DNA from: Dioscorea cayenensis subsp. rotundata
Lineage: Eukaryota > Streptophyta > Magnoliopsida > Dioscoreales > Dioscoreaceae
Assembly (NCBI RefSeq): GCF_009730915.1
Contig: NC_052471.1
Coordinates: 30,042,185 to 30,106,184, forward strand
Direction: 5' to 3'
DNA: 64,000 nt
The notes below the pieces were generated by a model. That model made no database searches. It was not told where the DNA came from and saw nothing but the letters and a program-made list of their open reading frames with translations. The stretch's first letter is position 1; each line of letters starts with the position of its first letter. Of this stretch, positions 43,900 to 56,613 are shown one piece after another. The position numbers were made by a program, and so were the translations under genes.

Positions 43900-44550
43900 T
43901 GTAATAACTGGTAAGTCAGTAATATGTAGGATGCCAAAGGATTTAAAAGAAGCACACGTGAGGAGGAGCAGGCGTGAAAAGAAGCTCAACTTAAAGTTGC
44001 TGACTCAGCACGTACGTGGAAGAATCTTAATAGCTGGACAAATGTGCAAACGGGAAAGGTGGAGGAGCGTAAGATGGGAGGATTTTATCTACACCTGACA
44101 ACATGGCAAAAGCAAGGATGGTGATTAGCCAGGGGAGGAGTTAGTTATTCTCTAGTCTATGAGGAGGATAAAAGCTGAAAAGACGAGGGAGCAGAGTAGC
44201 AGAGAAGAAAATAGAAGGTTCTTGGGCCTAACTTGGTTCTTGGGGATCTTCTCCGGTGATCCGATGGGAGGGAAGTTATGCCCACTATCTTACTATATTT
44301 TAGCTTATTTTCAGTGTATCTATAGTCATGTGGGCATAATTTCTTCATTGTTGGTATGTTTGGAGATTTGAACTCAATTACTGTTAGTTTGTTGGAGAAT
44401 TGACTCTGGATTTGATTTGTTGAAGAATTAACTCTTGATGTTATGTTGATGATGAGTTTTGACTCACTAGATGCTTAATTGATGGATGCATGATTGTTCT
44501 AAAAGTGAAATTGTCATTCAGTTGATTGATTACATCACTGGTTTATTACA
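43900..44550 (+). repeat. 3' LTR of retrotransposon 2
   Basis: It starts TGTAATAACTGG after the polypurine tract and ends GGTTTATTACA directly before the ACCAC duplication. It is the only complete LTR of this element. Confidence 0.88.
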
Positions 44551-44555
44551 ACCAC
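44551..44555. repeat. Target-site duplication ACCAC, right copy
   Basis: Matches 37704-37708 exactly. Confidence 0.85.
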
Positions 44556-45826
44556 TCTTACTTTGCCGTTCATGGAATAGTGTCCCTGCAGCACCAACGA
44601 GCAGCGACAACGAGGGACTGGGACACAAAATTTTGAAGGTGGACAACATGTGAATGGATCTTACCTTAACTTTTTTAGTGTTTGTGGGAGGATTAATTAC
44701 AAGGGAAACTAAAAAAAAAGGCGTGGTTGGATAAAAAGCAGAGTTATTTTAACGAAAAATTTACCCTCTGCAATAATTTATTAAATAAATTTAAAATGGA
44801 CATTGAGTAAATTTTTTAATCTAACATAAATGTATATATATTCAAGAATGGATAAAAACATTGGACAAACGATTGGAAAGTGAATTCTTATTCTTCTTTT
44901 GTAAGGTTAGTGTTATCCCAGAAACATAACAAACATGATACTTTGTCTTTTATTGTTTAAAAATGAGTTTATCAATCTACGCAGAGACCTGCAATTATAT
45001 AAATTAATGTTAGGTTGGCACTCTGTTTTTCACAGGGGGTAAAAAATGCAATCTTGTTCCTCAAGAAAAAGGATTAAGCTAATCTCCAAATCCATCAGAT
45101 TGGCATTCTGGTGATCAATAACTCTTAAATACCAATAATCTAGATGTCTAGATCAAAAGGCCAATATTCCCCAATAAGGTTTGCCTCTTAATCCGGGATT
45201 AATGGATGAGCTCTCATCCATTAATCCATTAATCCCGATCCAAAGTACAAACACCCTGCAAGTTGAGCCATTATATATATATATATATATATTTTTTACA
45301 AATTTGGACAAGCCATGTGTCAGGGTTCGCGGACAAACTAGAGATCCAATCCGCAACCAAAGGATAAAAAGTTTGGATTGTGAGTTTGACTCCACACCTA
45401 TAACTGGTGATTTTATTATCGCTATTTGTTATCATTATTACTTCTACCAAATTTCTAAACTTTTTAAATTTTTCGCCCTCCTTTTCAGCAGAAGGGCCAA
45501 GTAAGATTATACTAAAAAATGACAACGAGTATGGGATTTCTTCATTTGTCTTGAATAGACGCTTTTGAAAAAACACTGAATTCAGTTGTATGAAAAGTAA
45601 TCGTGCCTGGTTCATACGGGAGATTTACGGTATCAACACTCACTAAAAAAAACCTGGTCATTTAATTCCACATCTTCATGCAGTCATGCAGGTTTCTTCG
45701 TGATGTATTTATTTGTGAATGTGACATGAAATGGAGATGCAAATTTAAGCAAATGGATGGATCACTCTAGTTATACAGATACACAAGATACAAGAAACAA
45801 GGTCTGCTGTGGATTACAAGGGTAGT
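44556..45826. other. Intergenic region between retrotransposon 2 and LHCA1
   Basis: AT-rich DNA with no coding exon. It contains a perfect inverted repeat of two 15-bp arms (45196-45210 and 45213-45227) around a 2-bp centre, and an AT dinucleotide tract at 45272-45292. The part nearest 45826 should be the LHCA1 3' UTR and its polyadenylation region. Confidence 0.5.
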
Positions 45827-46912
45827 TTACAGTGAAATATCTCTGGGGATGATGATGTTGCCGATGTTGTTGTGCCATGGATCAGCCAAGTGTGCAGCTA
45901 GATTCTCCAGCGGTCCTGTTCCCGGGTAAGCTGATTGCTGGACGCAGAAGCCGACAAAGGCCAGCATTGCCAGGCGACCTGAGAGCACAGAGCCACAGAA
46001 GAGATGAGACATGACTGATGAAGCATGCATGTAGCTTATACAAAAGAAACAAACAGAGAAGAAGGTGATACCATTTTTGATCTCCTTAATCTTGTACTCA
46101 TGGAACTTGGCCGGGTCCTTAGAGTAACCCAAGGGGTCGAAGGCTCCTCCTGGGTACTTCTTCTTCTCAGTATCCTTCTCCATGCTGCGCTGGTGCTCAA
46201 CGAAGGAAATTGCAAGGAATTCAATGACGAGGATGGTTGGCAGAGTGCCCCAGGGAACAGGGTTCCCCAAGTAGGTGGCCTGGCCTCCAGGTATTGCTGC
46301 CCACTCTTGAGCTTTCACCCAGTTGCCAAGGCCCAGCGCTTCCGGCAACAAGATCCCGGGCTAAACAAACATAATCATATAGATAGATATGTTATTATAT
46401 ATACATGTTAAGTTAGCAGTAGACCAGACCAGACTAGAGAATATATAGAGATCACTAAAACTAGGCTGGGCAGTGGAAAGTAGTAACTCACAACAGCAAG
46501 CATAGCCCAGCGGCAGTGGTACACCTCCGACTCTTTGAACCTTTCCAGGTTTTCAGGTACTTCCCCAAGACCCAGGGGGTCGAAACCAAAGTCACTGAGA
46601 AGAAACATATATGCAACAACAAATTAATTAATATATTAAGAGAAATATATATATGCTGCGTTATAGTTCTGGTTGAAGTAATTCGTTCTGGTGAGTTAAA
46701 TAAACCTTTTTAATTACTTACGCAGGGGCGGAGCCATCAAGGTGTGGTGGGCGAGGCTGCCCTGGAAACCACTCAGCTGACATGGAGAAGCGGGACGTAG
46801 CATTTGCGCCGGCACCAGCTGGGAGGGCGACTGAGGTGGCGAACTGGGATTTTGAAGACGAGAGGAGGGTCGGAAACACCGCACAGCAGCTCCTCAGTGA
46901 ACTGGAAGCCAT
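45827..46912 (-). CDS. LHCA1: Photosystem I chlorophyll a/b-binding protein, LHCI type I
   Basis: LHCA1 binds chlorophyll a/b and carotenoids in the thylakoid and forms part of the light-harvesting belt of photosystem I, normally paired with LHCA4. Four minus-strand exons join in frame to 244 aa: 46912-46722, 46594-46492, 46360-46072 and 45978-45827. The first 40 or so residues are a Ser/Ala-rich transit peptide, and the mature chain begins near [17 protein letters not shown]. The generic LHC motif [14 protein letters not shown] in helix B and its partner [16 protein letters not shown] in helix C carry the chlorophyll-ligating Glu/His/Arg residues. The C-terminus has the family motif [12 protein letters not shown]. 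Length matches Arabidopsis LHCA1 (241 aa). It is divergent from the ABC1K gene. Confidence 0.96.
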
Positions 46913-47563
46913 TTGATACCACCCTTACAGAGTCCGGTCTGATCTTCTAGTGTGTTTGGGAGATTGTGTCTCTGTGCTGTGGTGGTAGAGCCGTAGAAGA
47001 AGGCAGATGGGTGGATGCCCCGTTAAAAGATGGCTGCAAGCCAGTTTTGATGAGATGAAATCTGCATGTCGATTCCTATTGGTTGGTATCTGCTCAGCGG
47101 CTATATCATTGGGCCATCTGGACCTGAAGAATCTATAGCACTATCGACGTGGAAACCATCTCCTCATTGTGGATGTGAGGTTAAGATTTGGGGCTCTGCC
47201 CCTACTGGTTGCTGATTGGTGGAAAGGTGGGTCATCTTGCACAGTCAACAATAATCTATCTCAAATTCTCAATGCATGGTGCGAGTCTAATAAATCTTTG
47301 GGTTGATGCCATGATTCAATCCCAAGTCGCACGCCACGTAGTCAATCATGTGCGCGCGCGACTGCACAGCAACACATGGACATTACCACTCACTTGACTG
47401 GAAAAAGTAACATAACATGTCTCCAATTATGTTAAATGGCTTGAATGTAATGTAATGTAATTTAATTTTATTTACCAAGCAGTATTAATAAGAAGAAGAA
47501 AATTGCAACTGGAAAGCATCGCTTTGGATAGGCCGCGTTGGGCGCTGGAATTCATCGCCGGGT
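46913..47563. promoter_or_regulatory. Divergent LHCA1 / ABC1K intergenic promoter
   Basis: Only 651 bp separate the start codons of two divergent genes for plastid proteins. An ACGT-core motif (GACGTGG, 47146-47152; CCACGTC on the LHCA1 strand) and CCAAT-type sequences near 47080 fit the G-box/CCAAT makeup common in LHC promoters. Shared or light-dependent control of both genes is an inference from this layout only. Confidence 0.4.
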
Positions 47564-50500
47564 ATGGCATCGTTGGCCGTGGCATCATGTCGGCCCCCGC
47601 TCTCTGCCACCAACAAGGAGGAGCGCTGGAGTCCCTTTGCAGACGTGCTCCGCCGTGATCGGAAATTCATTAGCGAGCGCCTTAAATCGGCCGCGGCGCC
47701 CTTTGCCCCACTTCGTGATCGACTCTCCAAGTCACTCGGGGACCTCTTCTGGTTGCGTAACCTCGAAGATCCCCTCACTCTCCGTACAATGCGTCCTCCA
47801 TCCTCCTGGCCTAAGCTCTCATACACTCCCGGTTTTTCTCTCTCTTTCTTTTCCCTCTCCTTGTATCGTTGAGAGAGAAATTAAATCAGCCTATTTGTCT
47901 GGCATAATTTTGATTGCTTTATTTGCCTCCTGTCCTGTGTCCTGCCAGGATTATCCGGTATGGATTTGTTGATGGCTGACCTTGGAGCTCTGAGGGTGTA
48001 TGCTGATTATTTGCATTATGTGTCTAAAATTTGGTCCATGCCTCTACCCGAGCAGTATGATCCCCATCAAGTCGCGGACTACTTCAGTTGCCGCCCTCAT
48101 GTCATAACTTTCCGAATTCTCGAGGTATTTGAAATCCTTCCACTGTTCCACCCTCGAACAAGTTAATTGGCCCTCTATATCATATGCCATCAGGTTGTCT
48201 CCTTTTTAAGATTATATTTTTATAGTGTCATGCCTCTGTAGATCTTTTCTTCGGTTGTTCTTGCTGCCATAAAATTGTACTCCTTGCGAAGTTCCAAATT
48301 CTACAAGAACAGCATTGAAAAGAATGGAAGCCTTGATAACTCAAACCACTACATTGGACTGCTTTTAAAAGAAACAATTCTCAATCTCGGTCCAACTTTT
48401 ATCAAAGGTCCAACTTTCTTCTCGTATATGTTACTAAATCTTTACAGTTCCACTCTTCAGTCATCATTCTGCAAGAATTGCTAGTGACTATACTTGTACA
48501 TATGCAGTTGGGCAGTCTATTTCTACAAGACCTGACATTATTGGTCCTGAGATTTCCAAGGTCTGACTTGAACCTAGCATGATTATCGTTTGCATCTCTT
48601 TATTCATTCTGTGTATTATGTCAATCGTTCTACTATGTCATGCCTTCTACTTGAAAGTACACTATTAGTGTTGCTCATATGCATCATTATTACGGCAACG
48701 TCATTGATCCTGATGTAACGGTTTTCTTTTTATTTTCATTAGCATATCACATAAGTAGCTGAAATCTTTTTAATAAAATAAGAATATGTATTCTTTCTTA
48801 TAGCTGAAATTTGAGTTTCGGCAGAGCCTGGATAGTAGTTTGCAAACAGTGAAGAGAAGGAAAATATTTATTAGACACATTCTACCAATAGCGTAGGAGT
48901 GAGGAACAAGACATATAAAAAGCTTTGTGCTTGTTTATTCTTCTGAATGTATGATAGTGCAAGATCCGGGACCAAAATATGTTTGATTCTTCTTTTCTTA
49001 GTAGGCAGTTGATTGAGTGAAGGTAATTTTTGTTAGCAGATATCTTGACATAACAGCAGGTGTGTCTATATAACTTAGGTTATGAACTAGGCTTTGGCTT
49101 TGGTTATAAATTTTTATTCCATCTACCTTTGTCATAGGCGCTATCTGAACTACATGATAAAGTGCCTCCTTTTCCAAGGGAAGTTGCAATGAAGATTATT
49201 GAAGAAGAAATGGGTTGCCCTATAGGTAATATATTTAGCTACATTTCTGAGGAGCCTGTGGCTGCTGCTTCATTTGGCCAGGTAATGGTAACTTTGCAAG
49301 TTTATTGCCCCTATCTGCTCGGTGTATGATGTGTGAAAGGAAAAATGTCTTGTTAGAGATTATTACTACAAATTATTTGTATGGAAATAAATATTTGTCA
49401 TGTGTCCAGCAAAATTCTTGAAGAATTCTTTGCTTGACATTTCTTGAATGTTCACAAAATCTTATTTCGAGTGGAATGCTTTGTATTAGCATGTGGTAAG
49501 TTAGTTAGATGCCATTTACAAAAATCATCTTCAAACTGTATATGCACTAATAATAATTTGACCAGATACAGAAAGATATTCAATGATTGATAATCCTTTC
49601 AGCTTATTAATGATCAGAAGCATTGAAATTAAAGAAATGGGCACCCTTTTCATTGAAGGGAAATTTAGATGTTCTACCACTTCACCCATACCCATTTAAC
49701 GCATCACATCACGATACATATTTTGCAAGTTGTCTGTTTTTATGAATTTAATCTCATTTTTCATAATCTTATTAAAATTGGATACTATATCAGCATCAGT
49801 CAGTGGCTTTTTATACTTGTTCCCTAGGTTTATCAAGGCCGTACAGTTGATGGCTCTATTGTAGCTGTGAAAGTCCAGCGTCCAGACTTGCTTCCTGTGG
49901 TTCTACGAGATGTCTATATTCTTCGTCTTGGGGTTTGTATTTTCATGTGTCTTTGTGTTGGCTTTCTAATGACAACCCTCCACTGATGGCGTCAATAACT
50001 TGCAACTATGAATGTAAATTTCTTTGTTATTGCAAACCGTCTGCTGATTTGACTAATTCTTGAAATTGCGCAATCAAAATTGAACCATCGCCTGGTATTT
50101 TAGTATTTACTCTCTAATAAGCACAGCTGTTTGATTCATTGTTTATTTATATTTTTCAATTTATCCCAGAAAGCTTAAGTTAATCAATTATTGAAGAGAC
50201 TAAATTTTTTATGCTGATTTTTTTTCCCTTGTTTATGGATCCCCCTTTCAATTATGTTCCACACATATTGGATCATTGTGACTAGATATGAGCATTACCA
50301 ATATCCTTTTGTGTTATCTACAGTTTTTCTTTACATCCTTCAGGGGTCTTTAACCCATAAGGTTCCCCATTTCAAATGACTAATGTTTTTCAATTTTTAA
50401 TATGTAGTCTTCCTCACATTTCTCAGATAAGAGTCTTTTGACTTGTTAAATATTTTCTACTTGGTGACCACTACAGATGGTGCTTTCAAGTTTACCTGAA

Positions 50501-53500
50501 GATTACACTTGATTTTACTGTTGATCACTTTTGCAGTTATACCCTGGTAATTTATGCCAACAATTTGGCCAAATGAACTGTTTGTTGCAAAATACCTACT
50601 TTATGTGTTGCTCATACAAGTAAAAGCTTCACAGTTGAAATAGTTAAGTTTGCAGATTCAGGATTTTAAGAACCATCTGGTCAGAGGTTCCCTTGGAATG
50701 TTAAAATCTGGTTTACAGTTTTGTCCTATGCATTTGATATGAACGCCTTATTCCCCTCTTGCAGCTTGCTGTTTTAAGGAAAGTTGCAAAAAGGAAGAGT
50801 GACATTTGTCTCTATGCGGATGAGCTTGGCAAAGGTTTTGTTGGTGAACTGGATTATACATTAGAAGCTGCAAATGCCTCTAAATTCCTGGTGCTCTTGT
50901 GTCGATTTAGTGTTGTTTTATTTTTGTTGATACTATTTCTGATTCTTTTGTAACTATTTGTTTCTACTCATAATCCTTATTTCGATGTTCTACAGGAAGC
51001 GCATTCTCAATACTCTTTTATATCAGTGCCTAAAATTTTTGGAAATTTAACCAAGACGAGGGTCTTGACCATGGAGTGGATGATAGGTGAAAATCCAACT
51101 GAATTACTTTTGCTATCCAGTGGGTCTGCTCAAGGAAAAATTGTTCAGTCGAAGGGGCAGGCAACTGAGGCAAAAGCTCGCCTTCTTGATTTGGTATAAG
51201 TAATTAACATTTTTTCATAATATATAACTGCATTTCCATCTCATAAGTATTTAGGCTAAACAAGAGTCTGCCTACTATATGCCATTGGTGTTTTTTCTTG
51301 AGAATTTGTATTTTAATACCTGATTAAGATGATTTACTAACCATAAATAACCAGGTCACAAACTTAAAGAACATGTTAGTTAAAATAGTAGAATAAGCAA
51401 AGTCCATTTTTTTGTTAAACTTAAGACTAGTTTGCCTGATATGTTGTCTCTTTTGGCCTTTCTTAAAGATGAACTATGGTTTATTTTTGTCTGTAGAAAT
51501 GACAAGGTGCTTTATGTTTCTCTATTTACTGAAGGTAAATAAAGGAGTGGAAGCGTCACTTGTTCAACTCCTTGAAACAGGTCTACTACATGCTGATCCC
51601 CATCCTGGGAACTTGCGATATACTTCTAATGGATGCATTGGGTTAGTCCAAGTTCATTCACCACTTATTCAATTGCCACTTTCTAAGTCTGGAGGGAGGT
51701 GTAATGGACTTTCGATCAGTCAGTTGAAAATTAAAATGCCCTCGTAGATATTCGATTGATAAACCTGCTGTCAGTTCCCTTTCAATCAGTTAGTCATCTG
51801 ATGAATTATTTAGGAATAACATAGGTATAGTATTGTAATTAATAAATATTGCAAGTGTGTTTTGCTTTATCTTTACTTATAAAGACTATATTATTTATTT
51901 ATGCTTGCCCTTTTAGGTTTCTTGATTTCGGTTTGCTTTGCCGGATGGAGAAGAAACATCAGCTTGCGATGCTTGCTTCCATAGTGCATATAGTAAATGG
52001 TGACTGGGGTGCACTTGTTTATGATTTGGTGGAAATGGATGTTGTACGGCCAGGAGTTAATTTCCGTAGAGTGACCATGGTATTATTTTGACAACCTGCA
52101 GTCTCTATTCTTGCACTTCAAAATTTATTTACACAACTTCACAGACGACACTGTTGGTGGTATGTTTCTGCTTCATGGTTGCCGTAAGGTGGATGAAGTG
52201 TTTAAATTCTTTTTACCTGAAAGAGAACAAACTTTACACTCTGAACGGGTACTTTTCAGATGTATAGGCATGGGCATATGCATAGTATGTTGGTATGGAG
52301 TAGAACGTCTTTTTTCTGTCAACCCATTTTTTAAACTGCCAGATGGGTATCACTAAAGGGTAGTAGCAGACAAGGGCATTCAATACATCATGGAATTTGA
52401 TGTTATTAACACTCTCAGCATCCAACAGTGAGCATGCATTTCACATGACCAAAACATGTGTAGATCAAAAGTTTCTGCTCACCCGATTGTACTATAGCAT
52501 CACCCTTTATACCCTTGTGACTAAGTTACTTTGTAGCAACCAACTGGTAATTTTGTGCACTAACTTTGGAAAAAGATGTTCTAACTTCAGGATGAGAAAC
52601 TTACTCTGCATTGGGCCACTGAAAAACTAACTGGTGACTCCTTTATTTTCTTAATAAAATAAAGAGCTATATCAATATCGTGATTTCTTGTTCAAAAAAT
52701 ATTTCAGGATTTGGAAGAGGCGCTAGGTGAGGTAGCATTTAAAGATGGCATCCCTGACATCAAGTTCAGTAAGGTCTGTTTGGGAGCTCTTTCAACCAGC
52801 AAATATTCTCATCTTTAATACAGATTTGGTTGCCTTTAATATTGATTGGTCTAGTTTCGGTCTTCACTATTCTCTTTCCCCAGGCTGCATGTTTTTATAT
52901 TCCATGACCTCTCTCTTTTGTTAAAGGAAGAATAATATTGTGTTAACCTTCTAAATGAAAGAAATAAGGTACAGTGGAACTATTACATCCAAAACATTTA
53001 ATGGTCTACAGATCCCTCATGTATGAAGGAATAATGGTATAAAACAATTAATAACAGTTTGCATTTTCTTCTTACTGGCATAAACCATTTGTGGTCGAAA
53101 TAGATTATTCTAGGTATTTTTTGAATGGGAAAGGAATATTGCAACATTTATACATGTGGGATGTAGCTCAATATATGGCCAGCTTACTTGAGTTGGGATG
53201 ACAGCTTATAGTACATCCTACGAAACATGCTTACAACTTGAGTGAATTAAGTTCTGAGCACGCCACATATGGAGGAAGAATATGGTTAAGATGTTTAATT
53301 GGTAGCCTGAGTGTTGTGCTCCATGCGGTGCTATTTTTATGGCATAGCCTAATCCAATTGTTGGCTATAACCAATATTAAGTTATACACTAATTTTGTGT
53401 TATAATCTTTTCCTTATTTGCCTGTTACAGCCGAGTCATTGTAACTTATGACTTATGTCCTCATTTAATATGCATTCGATCTTTTTCCTTGGCTCTTTAT

Positions 53501-56500
53501 GCTCAGGCCTAACTACTGAAATTTGGTGTTTTGTAGGTTCTTGGTAAAATATGGTCTGTAGCGCTGAAGTACCACTTCCGTATGCCACCATATTATACAC
53601 TTGTCTTGCGCTCTTTGGCTTCCTTGGAAGGTTAGCTCTGTCTGAGTTGTTTCTATTGTTTGCTTTACGATTGATGTCAGGTTCTTTTCAATGAGAAACA
53701 TGTTTTATGCTCTTTTGTTGGATTTGTACAAAGTCATATGTGTATGTCTGTTTGGTGGGGATCCTTGCCAGGGTTGGCGTTGGCAGCAGATCACAATTTT
53801 AAGACATTTCAAGCCGCATATCCCTATGTTATTCGGAAACTTCTTCATGATAACTCAGCCAATTCAAGGAGAATTTTATATTCGGTATTCATCTTTTTTA
53901 CTTTAATGACAAAATTAAGTTGGATCTCTGCTTGTTTTTTCTTTGCATTATTGTCATCTTTTCCACCTTGTACCCATAAAAAAAAAATGAACCTGGTGAT
54001 TTAGCTTGTTAAATCAATTGCTTGGCGATTAGAATTGTGAGACCAGATAGAGTTATGCTATCCGGTGCCATTGACCACTAACCTGGTTAGGGCAACCATT
54101 GATTTCAAGATGAATGATTGGAAGCTCATGTAATCAGAGACGACTAGGTATACAAATTTGTACAAATCAGTTTTAGACCAGTGGCACATGGTTTGATTCT
54201 TTGCCAAATTTGCGAGTCACTTTTAGACTAGTGGCACATTTACCAAGTGCACATTTTAAAGCCTTGAGCATAATGATTATGAAGAAAATATGTAAGAGAA
54301 TGGGAAAGGAAGAACTTTGAATGATTTGCAGGTTCTCCATTGTGTCTATTATAATGAACTTCGTTGAACTATAAATTTCCAGTTCTTTCTGTATTGACAT
54401 GTCATATTTAGGATCTATCAAACTTACATGTTTTCATCAAATCTTGAATTTCCAAATGGGCACTCGAGTATCATATCTGAGCTTTCCTCATCATGTTGTG
54501 ATCTCAAATCTTATTTGGCATAGGTTAACATAATTAAGAAGTTTCCTTTACAACTGATTTGCGTTGTCATTATCCATTCTCTGTCATCAACAACAGTCTG
54601 ATTATGTGTCCTTGGTCACCATCCTTACTCGTAATGAATTTTTCATTATTTTGTTTGGGGAGAACATCTATTTAAAATTTCAGTGGTTTGCCAAGGGTTT
54701 ATCTGAATTCAACATGAATTAAGAATTTTCATTTCATATTTCCTGAATTTTATTCTAGATCACCCTTTAATTTATTTTAGAATAACTCTTTATTTTTGCT
54801 TCCTGCATTGCTTTTGTTTGCTCAATTTTCAGTCATTTTATTTTTTCAGAATACACTCACATCACTTTGCTAAGGCTATCTTTTTATGATTATTGATTAG
54901 GTTGTCTTCAATAAAAAAAGGGAATTTCAGTGGCAGAAGATTATGTTGTTCTTGAGAATAGGTTTGACAAGGTGATTCATTGAATACTTGTTTGGATTTT
55001 TTAATTTTATTTTTTGCTATAAACATTTTCCTATGAGAGATTTATACAAGGGACCTTCCTAAGTTCTGATGGTTGTAATACATACCATTTCCTGTACAAC
55101 TGAATCATTGCCGGAGTTCTTGCGCTTGAAGTTTTTATTATTAAACATGATGCAATGAACTTAGATGAATTGTAATATACTTGCCTGAAATTTCTCTTGA
55201 TTGGAACAAAGATTGTATCATTCTGGGATAATGGTTGACTGGAAGGCCATTAATGATCGACTATTCTCAGTTTGTTCATTTTATATATTTCTAGCCTCTA
55301 ACAATCAAACTTGTGTTCACATCTCAAAGTGATCTCTAGATGGATGTGATTTGCAATTGCTAATGAGAAATACATGCATTCCTTCTAATGAAACTCCATA
55401 CTGACTTGGATTGTTTAGCAATATGCTCTTTCTTTTTTGCATTGGTAATAATGTTGGCTGGAAAATTCTGAGCCTTATTCTCATGTGCTGGATACAGGGA
55501 AGGGAAGAGTGGGTTCAGCCACTTTCACGGAGAGAAGTCTCGTAGATATGAAAAGAGGTACTTTCGAAGTTGCAAACCTGATATTGAAGCTCTTGTCAAC
55601 CAAGGATGGGGTTGTTCTCAGAAGACTTCTAATGTCTGCGGTATGTTCCATTTCTTTTGCTTGGTTGCAGATGCTTTCATATTTTATTCAGTTAAAGTTC
55701 CAAGTCCTATGTCTTTGAAAACTGTTGCATCCTAAAATTTAATGTTAGAACTTTCATTTGATGCATGCCTATCTGTAGATGTTGTTACTATGGAACATTT
55801 GTTTAATGGCCTACCCGGATTGTGACTTCTACATGGCCTAAAGTACACCATGTAGCATACCTTAAATGAACAAAGTCCGGCAACGATTCATGTCTGTTGA
55901 CTCTCTGATAGCAGAATCCTCTAGAAATTTGTGCAAGTCATAATGCAGTTGCAGATGTTGCGGGAAGATGAAGATACTAGGAAAAAATGCTACTGTAGGT
56001 CATATTGTTAATACCCCTGGTAGAGAAAATTGGTATTAGGAATATGCAAATTGAAGATTCGTGATTAGAGCCTTCCATTGAAATATGCACATGCAATGGA
56101 AAAAGCTTGAATTTCATTGTCAGTTATATTGAACAGGATCCTGCTTCTTTAGTTCGGTCAATGGCTTCTAAAGATGCAGCCTACTTCCGTCAGCATGTGA
56201 GTTGGACTCTCGCTGATGTGATGTTCAAGTGGATGACTGAAATGAGAGCATCAACCAAAAGTCGGCACGGTGTCACTTCAGTGAAAATGCAACAGCAGCA
56301 GGGGATGGAAATTGAGACTGAGACTGAGACTGAGACTGAGACTGAGACCAAGACCTGCCCTCCTTCTGCTGCTTCTGGTCTTGCACTGTGGACCGCCCTG
56401 AGGGATCGCAGGATGAAAGTTATATTCTTGAAGGTGTTGAACGGAATAAGAAGCGATCCCATATTGATGCTAAGGTTTGGCTGGACTTCATTAACGATAC

Positions 56501-56613
56501 TTCTTACCGCCTCAATGCTTGCCTTGCGGCAATCTCTGGCTTACTGGTCAGAGGAATGCCTAACATCTATATCATGTGTACTGCCTAAACAATTTGTTAT
56601 CAGTGTACCATGA
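47564..56613 (+). CDS. ABC1K/ADCK (UbiB-like) atypical kinase, probably chloroplastic
   Basis: ABC1K proteins are atypical kinases; plastid members sit in plastoglobules and regulate prenylquinone metabolism and stress responses. Sixteen exons join in frame to 819 aa: 47564-47831, 47949-48124, 48242-48407, 48508-48560, 49138-49281, 49828-49932, 50765-50890, 50996-51193, 51535-51641, 51917-52079, 52708-52773, 53537-53630, 53772-53884, 54901-54961, 55498-55640 and 56137-56613. Family motifs are K-x-G-Q as FIKVGQSISTRPD (about 200-212), the Ala-rich loop AAASFGQ (about 263-269), VAVKVQRP, HADPHPGN (431-438) and DFG (451-453). The N-terminus looks like a transit peptide. The C-terminus is long, with an ET-repeat and a late hydrophobic segment. 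By my recollection it is closest to the AT5G24970/AT2G39190 type, but I am not sure of the orthologue. Confidence 0.9.
56314..56349 (+). repeat. In-frame (GAGACT)n coding repeat
   Basis: Hexamer repeats in the last ABC1K exon encode alternating Glu-Thr over about 11-12 residues. Because the unit is 6 bp, unit gain or loss keeps the frame. Confidence 0.88.

Larger units (their letters stand above)
37709..44550 (+). mobile_element. Second Ty3/gypsy chromovirus-type LTR retrotransposon, decayed
   Basis: The element is bounded by TG...CA LTRs and a 5-bp ACCAC duplication. It holds a gag-pol remnant (gag, zinc knuckle, protease, RT, RNase H, integrase, chromodomain-like tail with LEDK) and a G-rich polypurine tract just before 43900. 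The 3' LTR is 651 bp. The 5' LTR stops at GAACTCA (39335), about 174 bp short of the 3' LTR, and gag begins at once, so the LTR end and primer binding site are deleted. A Mutator-like element sits inside the 5' LTR. Stops and frameshifts are frequent, so it cannot move on its own. Confidence 0.92.

Noticed and set aside
47538-47972. 144-aa open frame at the ABC1K 5' end
   Set aside because: Another frame of ABC1K exon 1 that reads through its intron; the frame starting at 47564 splices cleanly into conserved ABC1K sequence.
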